From contig NZ_JBFDAE010000005.1 in assembly GCF_040720935.1 (NCBI RefSeq), positions 186,001-250,000 of the forward strand: 64,000 bases of DNA, written 5' to 3'. How positions within the stretch are numbered: position 1 is the stretch's first letter; each line of letters starts with the position of its first letter. This document shows, piece by piece, positions 1 to 10,150 of this stretch. Origin of the DNA: Jejuia sp040720935 (GTDB lineage Bacteria; Bacteroidota; Bacteroidia; Flavobacteriales; Flavobacteriaceae). A program made the translations under genes and the position numbers. The notes beneath the pieces are model-generated. The model was not told where the DNA came from, made no database searches, and saw nothing but the letters and a program-made list of their open reading frames with translations.

Positions 1-402
1 TCTAATTTTGGATCTTCCAGTAACGATAGGGCATCTAAAGTTAGGGAAGCGGTTTCGATGTTACACCGAAGCTATCCAGAAATGATCGTAGATGGAGAAT
101 TACAAACAGATTTTGCCTTAAATGATGAAATGTTGCGCGATCAGTTCCCGTTTTCTAAATTGGCAGGTAAAAAAGTTAATGGTCTAATTTTCCCGAATTT
201 AGACTCGGCAAACATCACTTATAAACTATTAAAAGAGTTGAATGAAGCCGATTCTATTGGTCCTATTATGATGGGAATGAATAAACCCGTTCACATTCTC
301 CAGTTGCATGCCAGCGTTGACGAAATCGTAAATATGACTGCCATAGCCGTAATTCATGCGCAGAATAAAGAAATTTGGGAGTTAGAAAAAGATATTTCTT
401 AG
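1..402 (+). CDS. maeB: NADP-dependent malic enzyme, C-terminal part (partial)
   Basis: The reading frame is open from base 1 and ends at TAA 400-402, so only the last 133 codons are in the window. The visible part matches the phosphotransacetylase-like domain that forms the C-terminal half of long bacterial malic enzymes (malate to pyruvate, with CO2 and NADPH). Recognisable pieces are MIVDGELQ, FPNLDSAN and the near-terminal HAQNKEIWELE. A stand-alone phosphate acetyltransferase would share this fold. The malic enzyme is preferred because this tail, directly upstream of ruvA and sprA, is a familiar flavobacterial arrangement. The ATG at 58 is internal and not a real start. Confidence 0.85.
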   Translation, partial: SNFGSSSNDRASKVREAVSMLHRSYPEMIVDGELQTDFALNDEMLRDQFPFSKLAGKKVNGLIFPNLDSANITYKLLKELNEADSIGPIMMGMNKPVHILQLHASVDEIVNMTAIAVIHAQNKEIWELEKDIS

Positions 403-404
403 TA

Positions 405-433
405 TTGAAACGCAAATAATTTCATTACATTTG
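405..433 (+). promoter_or_regulatory. Candidate promoter for ruvA
   Basis: TTG at 405-407 is followed after 18 bases by TACATTTG at 426-433. This fits the Bacteroidota -33/-7 pattern (TTTG and TAnnTTTG). It lies 21 bases before the ruvA ATG, so the leader would be short. Assigned by eye only. Confidence 0.5.
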
Positions 434-454
434 GCAGGTCAAGAGGGATTTTAG

Positions 455-1036
455 ATGATTACACACATACAAGGAAAGCTTATTGAGAAAAACCCAACCG
501 ATGTAGTAATAGACTGCAATGGGGTTGGCTACTTTCTAAACATATCTTTACATACCTTTTCGCAAATTCCTGATAAAGAAAGTCTTAAGTTATACACGCA
601 TCTTCAAATAAAAGAAGATTCACACACACTTTTTGGTTTTTCTTCTTTAGCTGAACGTGAAATATTCAGATTGCTACTATCTGTAAGCGGTATTGGCGCT
701 AGTATAGCGAGAACCATGTTATCATCTTTAACGCCGAAACAGGTTCGGGAAGGCATTGCTACAGGCGATGTTGCTTTAATTCAATCTATAAAAGGCATTG
801 GCGCAAAAACAGCACAACGCGTCATTATAGATTTAAAAGATAAAATTTTAAAGATTTACGATATAGACGAAGTTTCGGTTTCTAAAGACAATACCAATAA
901 AAATGAAGCGTTATCTGCTTTAGAAGTTCTTGGTTTTGCAAAAAAGCAGGCAGAACGCGTTGTGGACAAAGTTATCATGTCCCAACCAGATGCTACTGTT
1001 GAAACCATCATAAAACAAGCCTTAAAAAACTTATAA
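455..1036 (+). CDS. ruvA: Holliday junction DNA helicase subunit RuvA
   Basis: At 193 residues it has the normal RuvA length. RuvA forms a tetramer on four-way DNA junctions and recruits the RuvB motor for branch migration in recombination repair. The N-terminal OB-fold runs over about residues 1-62 (MITHIQGKLIEK, then NGVGYFLNIS). Two helix-hairpin-helix motifs follow, with VSGIGASIA near residue 77 and IKGIGAKTAQR near residue 113. The C-terminal RuvB-contacting domain is at about 148-193 (EALSALEVLGF). The stop is only 6 bases before the sprA start, so the two genes are probably co-transcribed. Confidence 0.97.
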   Translation: MITHIQGKLIEKNPTDVVIDCNGVGYFLNISLHTFSQIPDKESLKLYTHLQIKEDSHTLFGFSSLAEREIFRLLLSVSGIGASIARTMLSSLTPKQVREGIATGDVALIQSIKGIGAKTAQRVIIDLKDKILKIYDIDEVSVSKDNTNKNEALSALEVLGFAKKQAERVVDKVIMSQPDATVETIIKQALKNL

Positions 1037-1042
1037 AAGATT

Positions 1043-4000
1043 TTGACTATAACTAACCATAGCTATTACAAATCGATTAAAAGATATTTCGCCCTAGTTG
1101 CCCTCCTACTTTTGTCGGCTGCCGCATGGTCTCAGCAACCTGTTCAAGATTCCACAAAAACGGGATTTAGTTTAGGAACTATCAAAACCGCTAGACCTAA
1201 CAGTATAGAGACTAAATACACTTACGATCCTATTACAGACCGATATATCTACACCGAAAAGATTGGTGAATTCAACATTAATTATCCTGTAATTTTATCC
1301 CCTAAAGAATATAAGGATTTAGTGGCAAGGGAAAATCTAAAGAATTACTACAAAGAAAAAATAGATGCTTTTGATGGTAAAAAAGAAGGGTCTGAAGAGC
1401 AACAAAAAAACTTATTGCCCGAATTTTATGTGAATTCAGGGTTTTTTGAATCTATCTTTGGAAGCAACACTATAGAAGTTGTACCTCAAGGTTCTGTAGA
1501 AATGGACTTAGGGATTCTGTTTTCAAAACAAGATAATCCTACATTTTCACCAAGAAACAGAAGTAATTTCACCTTTGATTTCGATCAGCGGATCAGCTTA
1601 AGTTTATTGGGTAAAGTGGGAACCAGATTGCAGGTAAATGCCAATTATGATACGCAATCTACATTCGATTTTCAACAAATCATGAAGTTGGAATACACAC
1701 CAACAGAAGATGATATCATTCAAAAAATAGAAGTCGGTAATGTAAATATGCCATTAAACAGCTCTTTGATTACCGGAGCGCAAAGTTTGTTTGGGGTAAA
1801 AGCACAATTGCAATTTGGTAGAACAACGGTTACAGGAATTTTTTCTGAACAACGCTCGCAAGCCAATACCGTTGTAGCCCAAGGTGGTGGTACTTTAGAG
1901 GAATTTGATTTTTTTGTTAGGGATTACGACGAAAATAGGCACTTCTTTTTAGCGCAATATTTTAGAGATAAGTACGATGAAGCTTTAAGAGATTATCCGT
2001 TTATCAATAACGGTGGTTTGCAAATTACCCGTTTAGAAGTTTATATTACAAACAGGAGTAACAGAACCGATAATGTAAGGAATGTAGTGGCATTACAGGA
2101 TTTAGGGGAATCATCTCCAAACAACATATATATAAATCCTTTGCCTCCAGGATTTATTCGTCCTGATTTTAGTGTTTTTCCAGATAATGGAAATAACGGT
2201 TTTGACCCAACTACAATAGGGTCAGGTTCTATCTTAACCGAATCCATTAGAGATATCGCAACAGCACAAAGTGGTTTTGGCACCCAATCAAATAATGTGG
2301 ATGAAGGTTCTGATTATGGTAAAATCGAAAATGCCCGAAAATTAATCAACGGTCAGGAATATACGTATAACGCCGAATTGGGTTATATATCTTTAAACCA
2401 AAGGTTAAATGCTGATGAAGTTTTAGCGGTTGCCTATCAATTTACAGTTGGCGGACTGGTATATCAAGTTGGGGAATTTGCCAACGATGGTGTAAACCCA
2501 AACCAAGTCGATAGAAATGGCGATGGTGATGTTACTGCTGTTACCAATAAAGCCTTGGTGCTTAAAATGCTAAAAAGTAGTATCACGAATGTGCAACAGC
2601 CTATTTGGGATTTAATGATGAAAAACATTTACGATACGGGTGCTTTCAATTTAAGTCAAGATGATTTTACGTTGAACATCTTTTATAATGAAGCATCGCC
2701 GTTAAATTATATTACACCTGTTCCCGAAGCTGGGGAAACTCAAGAAGAAGCTAACTTTGGTTTAGACATCAACGGAGATCCTGTAGTGACAGATATGGGG
2801 AATCCAAATTTTACTGCAACCAATAAGCGTTTACAAAGTATTCCATTAATCAGGCTTTTCAATTTAGATAAACTGAATTTTAATAATGATCCGCAGCCTA
2901 ATGGAGATGGTTTTTTTGATTTTGTTCCGGGTATAACTGTACAACCTCAAAATGGAAAAATTATTTTTACTAAAGTAGAACCTTTTGGAAGGTATCTATT
3001 TGATGTTTTAGATGATGATAATAACCCGAATAATAATGACGAGGATTATGAAACGGGGATTTATAATTTAGATCAAGAAAAATACGTTTACGATATTCTT
3101 TATAAGAGTACAAAGATTGCAGCCTTAGAAGAAGCCGAAAAAAATAAATTCAAATTAAAAGGACGTTATAAGTCTAGTGGTGGCGATGGCATTCCTATCG
3201 GCGCGTTTAATGTGCCACGAGGTTCGGTAAGAGTTACTGCTGGTGGACGTGTGTTGGTAGAAGGTGTAGATTATACGGTAAATTATCAATTGGGTCGTGT
3301 TCAAATTTTAGATGAAGCATTAAAGGCTTCAAACACGCCAATTCAAGTGTCAACTGAAAATAATGCGGTGTTTGGTCAGCAAACAAAGCGTTTTATGGGG
3401 GTAAATGTAGAACATAAGTTTAATGATAATTTTGTGTTAGGTGCGACACTTTTAAATTTGAATGAACGCCCAATTACGCAAAAAGCAAATTACGGTTCTG
3501 AACCTATAAATAATACCATTTTTGGTTTTAATGGTAATTATTCTTCGGAAGTACCTTTCTTAACAAGATTGGTCAATAAATTACCGAATATAGATACCGA
3601 TGTACCTTCTAACATTTCATTAAGAGGTGAATTTGCGTATTTAGCACCAGGTGCACCAAAAGGCACAAACTTAAATGGAGAAGCAACATCTTATATTGAT
3701 GATTTTGAAGGGACTCAAAACGCTATCGATTTAAAAGCACAACAATCTTGGTTTTTATCAAGCAGACCTAAAAATTTAGGAAGGAATTACACCAATATTG
3801 GTGGTGTTAATTTTGGCCCTGAGGATGATAATGGAATTCAAAATGGATTTGATCGTGCCTTTTTAAACTGGTATGTGATTGACCCCATTTTTTACAGTTC
3901 AAGACGACCTGATGGTATTTCAGATGAAGATTTATCCAGTTTATACACAAGCCGTGTGTTTATTAATGAGTTGTTTCCAGAACAAGATTTAGTACAGGGA

Positions 4001-7000
4001 CAAAATTCAGTTTTAAATACGTTGGATTTAGCCTATTATCCAACAGAGCGCGGGCCTTATAATTTCAATCCTGCTTCTGATGATGGAACTATTTCAAATG
4101 GTAATGGCTGGGCAGGGATTACGAGACAATTAACGTCAACGGATTTAGAACAAGCCAATGTAGAATATATTGAGTTTTGGTTACAAGATCCGTTTCAGGA
4201 AGACCCATCTAATCAAGGGGGAAAATTAGTGTTCAACTTAGGAAATGTTTCAGAGGATATCATTAAAGATGGAAGAAAATTATATGAAAACGGTTTACCA
4301 GAAAACGGAGATATAACCATACTGAAACAAAACCCAACGTTTTGGGGTTCAATCGTACCGCTTAATCAATCCTTAATTTATGCTTTTGATACAACGGGGC
4401 AAGAACGTACCAATCAAGATGTAGGTTATGATGGTTATAATGATGCGAATGAAAAACTACCAGTCGAATCTACGAGTACTGATCCAGATGTTCAGGATCG
4501 TATTGCAAGGATCAATAATGCAATGGCACCTTTTAGAGGACTTGAAGATCCAGCAAAAGATAACTACACCTATTTCTTAAATACAGATGGAAATATTTTT
4601 GACCGTTATAAAAGATACAACGGTGTAGAAGGAAATACGCCAGATACGTTTACGGATACTGATAGAAGTGCCAATACACAACCAGATGTAGAGGATATTA
4701 ACCGAGATAACACAATGAACACCATTGATAGTTATTTTGAATATGAATTAGACATTACGCCAGCCACTTTAAATTTAAACAATGAATTTATTGTGGATAC
4801 AAAAAACGTTGATGCACCGAGTGAAGATAACCGAAGAATTCTTGAAAACGGGGATGTTGTCTATCCTAAATGGTATTTGTTTAGAATTCCAGTTACAAAA
4901 AGCACAAGAGCAATTGGTGGCATTACCGATTTTCGTTCGGTACGTTTTGTAAGAACATATTTAAAAGAGTTTACTCAAAACACCGTATTCCGTTTTGGAA
5001 CATTAGATTTGGTAAGAAGTGATTGGAGACGTTACAATCAGTCTTTGGAAGTAAACAATGATGACCCTTCTGATGACAATACCGATTTTTCAGTAGGTAT
5101 CGTTGGCACCATTGATAATGAAGGTTCGTATGTAAGACCACCGGGAATTGAGCCAGAACAATTGTTTAATAACAATACGGTTGTAAGACAGAACGAGCAA
5201 TCTTTAGTGGTTAATGTGTGCAATTTGGAATCTGAGGATTCCAGAGCAGTTTTCAAAAACATCAATATAGATATGCGTCAGTACAAACGTTTGCGACTAT
5301 TTTTACATGCACAGGACGGAGACAATGGGTATCTGGATTCAGCTTCAGAGAAACTTGTCGGTTTTATCCGTATAGGTAACGATTTAAATGATAACTACTA
5401 TCAAATTGAAGTACCATTGGTAAAATCGCCAAATGGTTCTTTAGATAGAGATGATGTATGGCCTTTTCAAAATGAAATCAACTTACCCATTGATGTTTTA
5501 GGTAGAATAAAAGCACAGGGCATTTCTGATGGCACTTTATCTGATGGGTTGCCTACTTTCTATGATGTTGTAGGCGATGAAATTTTACCTGTAGGCGATC
5601 AATTTTCTGGTTATGTTACTGGGCAACATCGTGTGGCTATTAAAGGGAATCCAAATTTTGGAGATGTGAGAACATTGATGGTTGGTGTTAAAAATGCAAC
5701 TGGTAGTGATGCCTGTGCACAAGTTTGGTTTAACGAACTCCGTTTATCAGATTTAGATAACGAAGGCGGTTGGGCAGCCGTATTAAGTGTAGATACCAAT
5801 TTTGCGGATTTCGCAAATATTAGTGCTACTGGGAGACAAAGTACGTCTGGCTTTGGAACTATTGAGCAAGGTCCAAGTCAAAGAGCATTAGAAGATGTGA
5901 AGCAGTATGATGTGGTAACCAATGTAAATGTGGGTCAGTTATTGCCAAAGAAATGGGGCGTTCAAATTCCGTTTAATTACGCACAAAGTGAAGAGTTGAT
6001 TACACCTAAATACGATCAGTTTTATAAGGATTTAAAATTAGAGGCCCGTTTGGATGCCGCCGCAGATGAAGCCGAAAGAGACGAAATTAAAGAACAATCG
6101 GAAGATTATACAAGACGCCAAAGTATCAACTTTATAGGCGTTAGAAAAAATAGAACTACAGAAAAAACACCACGTTTTTACGATGTTGAAAATTTCACTT
6201 TTAATTATTCCTATAATAAAGTGGAACATCGCGATTTCGAAATTGAAAATTCAGTAAATAAAACAGTAAGAACTGGCGCTAATTATGCCTTTAACTTCAA
6301 CCCTATAACTATTGAACCTTTTAAAGAAAACGATTCTCTATTCACAGGGAAATACTGGAAATTCTTAAAGGAATTCAACTTTAATTTACTGCCAACCAGT
6401 TTTGCCGTAAATTCGGATATCAACAGACAATTCAACCGTCAAAAATTTAGGGAAGTAGATTTAACAGGCGATAATATTGCTATTGAGGAATTATTCCGAA
6501 GAAATTACACCTTCGATTTTCAATACACCATAAATTATAACATCACAAAGGCATTGCAATTAAACTTTACTGCTGCCAATAATAATATTGTTAGAAACTA
6601 TTTTTTAAACGACAACCTCATTGCGGGCGAACAGGATAAAAGACTAGATGTTTGGGATGGTTTTCTGGATATTGGAGATCCTAACCGACAAACGCAAAGT
6701 TTAGGCATTACCTATCAACTGCCATTAAATAAAATTCCAACCTTTAGTTTTATTGATGCTACCTATCAATATAATGGCGATTTCCAATGGCAAAAAGGGT
6801 CGGATCTATATGGACAAATAGATGGTTTTAATCAAGAAGAGATTAATACAGTTCAAAATTCAAATACCCACAATATAAACACGAGTTTAGATATGGGACG
6901 CTTATACCGGTATATCGGATTGGTTAAAAAACCAACGCGAACGGTAAGAACTAGAACAAGGGCAACGGGAACTCCAGGGGCGAAACCGCAGGAAGTAGTG

Positions 7001-8410
7001 AAACCTAAAAGTGGCAGTAAAAAAGGTGCTAAATTACTAAATGCAGGCATTGATATTTTAACGAGTATCAAACGTGTTCAAATAAATTATTCTGAAAACA
7101 ATGGTACGTTTTTACCAGGATATACCAGAACGCCAGGTTTTGTAGGGACTTTAAAACCCACTTTAGGATTTACATTTGGGAGCCAAAGTGATGTAAGGGA
7201 TGAAGCGGCCAGAAGAGGATGGTTAACGTCTTTTCAACAGTTTAACCAACAATATACCGAAACCCATAGCGAGCAATTGGATATTTCTGCAAGCTTGGAA
7301 CCGGTAAGGGATTTGAAGATTGATCTTACTGGAAACAAAACCTATTTTGAGAATTATGCTGAGAATTACAGGGTAGATGAAACTACTTCAGAATATATTA
7401 GTCTTACACCAAACACTTTTGGAAACTTTAATATTTCAACCATATTAATAAAAACCGCATTTGGTAAAAGTGACGAAACAGGTTCGGATGCCTTTAATGA
7501 TTTTAGGGCTAACCGATTACTTATCGCAAGACGTGTTGCTGCTGCAAACGGCGCAGATGTTAACGATGTGGATGCGGAAGGCTTCCCTAGAGGATTTGGC
7601 AAGAATAGTCAAGCAGTATTGCTGCCTGCGTTTTTAGCGGCTTATAGCGGTCAGGATGCCAACAATGTAAAACTGGGCGCATTTAGAAGTGTGCCTATTC
7701 CAAACTGGGATTTGAAGTACACCGGTTTTATGAAATTTAAATGGTTTAAAAAGCGTTTCAAACGTTTTTCTGTAACGCATGGGTACCGTTCAAATTACAA
7801 CATCAACCAGTTTCAAACAAATTTGGATTATGGTGACGGACCAGATTTTAGTATAGACTATGATAGTCAAAACCCAAACACTAAAGATCAATCGGGCAAC
7901 TATAAAAATGCAAGATTGTACAGCAATATCAACCTAACAGAAATGTTTAGTCCGTTGGTGCGATTAGAATTCGAAATGAAAAATTCGGTTAAGATTCTTG
8001 CTGAAATTAAAAAAGACAGATTGTTGTCCTTAAGTTTCGATAATAATTTAATGACCGAAGTTTTAGGGAATGAATATGCTTTAGGTCTAGGATACCGTAT
8101 TAAAGATGTGCGTATAAAGTCTAAAATGGCGGGGCCTAAAAAGCGCATTGTGAGCGATTTAAATATGAAAGCAGATCTTTCGATTAGGGATAATAAAACC
8201 ATAGTAAGATATCTGGATTTAGAAAATAATCAGGTCACTTCTGGACAAACCATTTGGGGACTTAAATATTCCGCAGATTACGCCTTTAGTAAGAACTTAA
8301 CTGGTATTTTCTACTTTGATTATTCATTTGCTGAATATGCTATTTCAACTGCGTTCCCACAAACAACCATTCGCTCAGGACTTACATTGCGTTATAATTT
8401 TGGTAATTAA
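1043..8410 (+). CDS. sprA: Type IX secretion system outer-membrane translocon SprA (Sov)
   Basis: This 2455-residue protein has the size and composition of SprA/Sov. That very large outer-membrane beta-barrel is the exit pore of the T9SS and is needed for gliding and for secretion of CTD-tagged cargo. The signal peptide is near residues 14-31 (YFALVALLLLSAAAWSQQ). Typical family segments include GSVEMDLGILF near 150, GKVGTRLQVNANYDTQ near 190 and VWFNELRLSD near 1562. Barrel-like alternating stretches continue to the end (LTLRYNFGN). No ATG gives this signal peptide: the only suitable start is TTG 1043, six bases after ruvA. The minus-strand reading frames inside the gene are shadows. Two T9SS cargo genes and a PorP/SprF gene lie in the same window. 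Confidence 0.95.
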   Translation: MTITNHSYYKSIKRYFALVALLLLSAAAWSQQPVQDSTKTGFSLGTIKTARPNSIETKYTYDPITDRYIYTEKIGEFNINYPVILSPKEYKDLVARENLKNYYKEKIDAFDGKKEGSEEQQKNLLPEFYVNSGFFESIFGSNTIEVVPQGSVEMDLGILFSKQDNPTFSPRNRSNFTFDFDQRISLSLLGKVGTRLQVNANYDTQSTFDFQQIMKLEYTPTEDDIIQKIEVGNVNMPLNSSLITGAQSLFGVKAQLQFGRTTVTGIFSEQRSQANTVVAQGGGTLEEFDFFVRDYDENRHFFLAQYFRDKYDEALRDYPFINNGGLQITRLEVYITNRSNRTDNVRNVVALQDLGESSPNNIYINPLPPGFIRPDFSVFPDNGNNGFDPTTIGSGSILTESIRDIATAQSGFGTQSNNVDEGSDYGKIENARKLINGQEYTYNAELGYISLNQRLNADEVLAVAYQFTVGGLVYQVGEFANDGVNPNQVDRNGDGDVTAVTNKALVLKMLKSSITNVQQPIWDLMMKNIYDTGAFNLSQDDFTLNIFYNEASPLNYITPVPEAGETQEEANFGLDINGDPVVTDMGNPNFTATNKRLQSIPLIRLFNLDKLNFNNDPQPNGDGFFDFVPGITVQPQNGKIIFTKVEPFGRYLFDVLDDDNNPNNNDEDYETGIYNLDQEKYVYDILYKSTKIAALEEAEKNKFKLKGRYKSSGGDGIPIGAFNVPRGSVRVTAGGRVLVEGVDYTVNYQLGRVQILDEALKASNTPIQVSTENNAVFGQQTKRFMGVNVEHKFNDNFVLGATLLNLNERPITQKANYGSEPINNTIFGFNGNYSSEVPFLTRLVNKLPNIDTDVPSNISLRGEFAYLAPGAPKGTNLNGEATSYIDDFEGTQNAIDLKAQQSWFLSSRPKNLGRNYTNIGGVNFGPEDDNGIQNGFDRAFLNWYVIDPIFYSSRRPDGISDEDLSSLYTSRVFINELFPEQDLVQGQNSVLNTLDLAYYPTERGPYNFNPASDDGTISNGNGWAGITRQLTSTDLEQANVEYIEFWLQDPFQEDPSNQGGKLVFNLGNVSEDIIKDGRKLYENGLPENGDITILKQNPTFWGSIVPLNQSLIYAFDTTGQERTNQDVGYDGYNDANEKLPVESTSTDPDVQDRIARINNAMAPFRGLEDPAKDNYTYFLNTDGNIFDRYKRYNGVEGNTPDTFTDTDRSANTQPDVEDINRDNTMNTIDSYFEYELDITPATLNLNNEFIVDTKNVDAPSEDNRRILENGDVVYPKWYLFRIPVTKSTRAIGGITDFRSVRFVRTYLKEFTQNTVFRFGTLDLVRSDWRRYNQSLEVNNDDPSDDNTDFSVGIVGTIDNEGSYVRPPGIEPEQLFNNNTVVRQNEQSLVVNVCNLESEDSRAVFKNINIDMRQYKRLRLFLHAQDGDNGYLDSASEKLVGFIRIGNDLNDNYYQIEVPLVKSPNGSLDRDDVWPFQNEINLPIDVLGRIKAQGISDGTLSDGLPTFYDVVGDEILPVGDQFSGYVTGQHRVAIKGNPNFGDVRTLMVGVKNATGSDACAQVWFNELRLSDLDNEGGWAAVLSVDTNFADFANISATGRQSTSGFGTIEQGPSQRALEDVKQYDVVTNVNVGQLLPKKWGVQIPFNYAQSEELITPKYDQFYKDLKLEARLDAAADEAERDEIKEQSEDYTRRQSINFIGVRKNRTTEKTPRFYDVENFTFNYSYNKVEHRDFEIENSVNKTVRTGANYAFNFNPITIEPFKENDSLFTGKYWKFLKEFNFNLLPTSFAVNSDINRQFNRQKFREVDLTGDNIAIEELFRRNYTFDFQYTINYNITKALQLNFTAANNNIVRNYFLNDNLIAGEQDKRLDVWDGFLDIGDPNRQTQSLGITYQLPLNKIPTFSFIDATYQYNGDFQWQKGSDLYGQIDGFNQEEINTVQNSNTHNINTSLDMGRLYRYIGLVKKPTRTVRTRTRATGTPGAKPQEVVKPKSGSKKGAKLLNAGIDILTSIKRVQINYSENNGTFLPGYTRTPGFVGTLKPTLGFTFGSQSDVRDEAARRGWLTSFQQFNQQYTETHSEQLDISASLEPVRDLKIDLTGNKTYFENYAENYRVDETTSEYISLTPNTFGNFNISTILIKTAFGKSDETGSDAFNDFRANRLLIARRVAAANGADVNDVDAEGFPRGFGKNSQAVLLPAFLAAYSGQDANNVKLGAFRSVPIPNWDLKYTGFMKFKWFKKRFKRFSVTHGYRSNYNINQFQTNLDYGDGPDFSIDYDSQNPNTKDQSGNYKNARLYSNINLTEMFSPLVRLEFEMKNSVKILAEIKKDRLLSLSFDNNLMTEVLGNEYALGLGYRIKDVRIKSKMAGPKKRIVSDLNMKADLSIRDNKTIVRYLDLENNQVTSGQTIWGLKYSADYAFSKNLTGIFYFDYSFAEYAISTAFPQTTIRSGLTLRYNFGN

Positions 8411-8420
8411 TGGTTTCCTG

Positions 8421-8451
8421 TTTGAAATGTAGTTTTGAATAAATACATTTG
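8421..8451 (+). promoter_or_regulatory. Promoter for gcvH (Bacteroidota -33/-7 type)
   Basis: TTTG at 8421-8424, a 19-base spacer and TACATTTG at 8444-8451 match the Bacteroidota consensus fully. The -7 box lies 23 bases before the gcvH ATG. Confidence 0.65.
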
Positions 8452-8474
8452 CGAAAACTTTTTAAATTAGTACA

Positions 8475-8855
8475 ATGAATATCCCATCAGAATTAAAATA
8501 TACCAAAGACCACGAATGGATTAAAATCGAAGACGATTTAGCTGTTGTTGGTATTACCGATTTTGCCCAAAGCGAATTAGGAGATATTGTTTACGTTGAA
8601 GTAGAAACCCTAGACGAAACTTTAGAGGCAGACGAGATTTTCGGAACGGTTGAGGCTGTCAAAACTGTTTCGGATTTGTTCTTGCCACTATCAGGGGAAA
8701 TAGTTGCTTTCAATGAAGGTTTAGAAGATGAACCTGAAAGCGTAAATTCTGACCCCTACGGAAATGGTTGGATGATAAAAATCAAGTATTCTGATGCGTC
8801 CCAAATAGATAATTTGTTATCCGCCGAAGATTATAAAACTCTTATTGGTGCTTAA
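8475..8855 (+). CDS. gcvH: Glycine cleavage system H protein
   Basis: This is the lipoyl carrier of the glycine cleavage complex, which shuttles the aminomethyl group between the P, T and L proteins. The 126-residue length is standard. The lipoylated lysine is K63 in GTVEAVKTVSDLF. The flanking conserved parts YTKDHEW (9-15), GDIVYVE (36-42) and NSDPYGNGW are intact. It has its own promoter and is not next to gcvT or gcvP here, as is common in this family. Its last 11 bases overlap the possible start of the VanZ-like gene. Confidence 0.97.
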   Translation: MNIPSELKYTKDHEWIKIEDDLAVVGITDFAQSELGDIVYVEVETLDETLEADEIFGTVEAVKTVSDLFLPLSGEIVAFNEGLEDEPESVNSDPYGNGWMIKIKYSDASQIDNLLSAEDYKTLIGA

Positions 8856-9225
8856 GCGATATGCACTTTTGCTTGCAATACCATACTCTATTGCGTTAGC
8901 TACGGTAAGTTTAATGCATCTTAAAAATGTTCCTGATGTTGGGGTAGATTATGGTGATAAAATCTTTCATTTTCTGGCATATGCAGTCATGTGTTTTCTG
9001 TGGTATCTCGTATTTCGTTTTAAATATAATTATACTTTTAATAAAGCGATAGGGTATGCCGCAATTTTGGCAATCGTCTTTGGTATAATTATTGAAGTAT
9101 TACAAGGAACGTTAACCACAAAAAGATCATTAGACGTTTATGATGCTCTTGCAAATTCTTTAGGGGCATTGTTAACAAGTGTGGTATTAGCAATAAAACA
9201 TAAAATACAAGTTAAAAATGAATAA
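8845..9225 (+). CDS. VanZ-like family membrane protein
   Basis: This small integral membrane protein of about 126 residues has four hydrophobic segments (near 6-25, 42-60, 70-90 and 100-118). It carries the VanZ family signature GDKIFHFLAYAVM, followed later by a DxxxNxxG-like stretch (YDALANSLGA). The frame has only TTG 8845 or GTG 8848 as a full-length start, and both overlap the end of gcvH, which points to translational coupling. The name VanZ comes from teicoplanin resistance, but family members in Bacteroidota have no known link to resistance. Function unknown. Confidence 0.8.
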   Translation: MVLKRYALLLAIPYSIALATVSLMHLKNVPDVGVDYGDKIFHFLAYAVMCFLWYLVFRFKYNYTFNKAIGYAAILAIVFGIIIEVLQGTLTTKRSLDVYDALANSLGALLTSVVLAIKHKIQVKNE

Positions 9226-9229
9226 ACAC

Positions 9230-9261
9230 TTGCTTTTTTAACAAATAAGTGGTTATTTTAG
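9230..9261 (+). promoter_or_regulatory. Candidate promoter for the first tonB
   Basis: TTG at 9230-9232 and TATTTTAG at 9254-9261 are separated by 21 bases. The -7 box has one mismatch to TAnnTTTG. It sits directly after the VanZ-like stop and 23 bases before ATG 9285, and supports that ATG over the upstream GTG 9249. Confidence 0.4.
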
Positions 9262-9284
9262 CAATCTGGAAAAACAATAAAATT

Positions 9285-10004
9285 ATGGAACCTAAAAAAA
9301 ATCCGAAAGCTAATGTAGCAAGAAACAGTTCTCTGTATTTCGCCATTGGTTTAGCATTAATGCTGTTTTTAGCAAATTATGCCATTAATTACAAAACGTA
9401 TGATAAGGCTGAAGTTGATATAGGAATGGTAAATATGGAAGAAGAAATAGAAGAGGAAATTCCATTAACACAACAATTACAAACACCTCCGCCACCACCT
9501 CCACCTCCTGCAGCTCCAGAAGTTATTGAGATTGTAGAAGATGAAGAAGAAGTGGAAGAAACAGTCATTGAATCTACTGAGGTAGATCAAGAAACTGAAA
9601 TTGTTGAAGTAGAAGAAATAGAAGTAGCAGAAGTAGAAGAAGATATTGAAGTGCCATTTGCGGTTATTGAAAACGTACCGGTTTTTCCTGGATGTGAAGG
9701 CGGAAACAATGCTGCTAAAAAAGCTTGTATGTCTGATAAGATTTCAAAATTTGTAAATAGAAAGTTTAATACTGAATTGGCAGGTGAATTAGGATTATCA
9801 GGAAGACAGCGTATCAATGTAATTTTCAAAATAGATAAAACAGGAAATATTGTGGGTATCCGTGCTAGAGCACCACACCCTGGATTAGAAAAAGAGGCCA
9901 AACGCGTTATTGGTTTGTTGCCTAAAATGAAACCAGGTAAACAACGTGGAAAAGCGGTAACTGTACCTTATTCATTACCTATTATTTTCCAAGTACAAGA
10001 CTAA
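9285..10004 (+). CDS. Energy transducer TonB (paralogue 1)
   Basis: This protein links the inner-membrane proton motive force to TonB-dependent outer-membrane receptors. Starting from ATG 9285 it has 239 residues. One N-terminal transmembrane segment lies near residues 17-35 (YFAIGLALMLFLANYAI). A proline run (PPPPPPPP) and a glutamate/valine-rich periplasmic linker follow. The TonB C-terminal domain occupies about 125-239, with VPVFPGCEGG, CMSDKI, FKIDKTGNIV and SLPIIFQV. An upstream GTG 9249 would add 12 residues but falls inside the candidate promoter. The next gene is a paralogue; no exbB or exbD is nearby. Confidence 0.92.
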   Translation: MEPKKNPKANVARNSSLYFAIGLALMLFLANYAINYKTYDKAEVDIGMVNMEEEIEEEIPLTQQLQTPPPPPPPPAAPEVIEIVEDEEEVEETVIESTEVDQETEIVEVEEIEVAEVEEDIEVPFAVIENVPVFPGCEGGNNAAKKACMSDKISKFVNRKFNTELAGELGLSGRQRINVIFKIDKTGNIVGIRARAPHPGLEKEAKRVIGLLPKMKPGKQRGKAVTVPYSLPIIFQVQD

Positions 10005-10033
10005 GCATCTAAAAAAAAATATTTAATCAATAG

Positions 10034-10066
10034 AACCTTTGGAGCTAATGTTTCAGAGGTTTTTTT
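10034..10066 (+). terminator. Intrinsic terminator after the first tonB
   Basis: The arms AACCTTTG (10034-10041) and CAGAGGTT (10054-10061) pair over 8 bp with one G-U pair. The T run extends to 10066. Confidence 0.7.
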
Positions 10067-10119
10067 ATATCTTCTTTGGAGAGATTGAAATAGTTTGAAG
10101 CAGTTTTGGAAGAAGCGTA

Positions 10120-10150
10120 AAATCCCGTAGCATTAAATGTTACGGGATTT
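10120..10150. terminator. Strong hairpin, possible back-up terminator
   Basis: AAATCCCGTA (10120-10129) pairs perfectly with TACGGGATTT (10141-10150). The 11-base loop can add more pairs. A short T run ends the right arm. Confidence 0.5.

Noticed and set aside
8845..9225. Glycopeptide resistance through VanZ
   Set aside because: Just a family name; there are no van regulators or ligases in the window.
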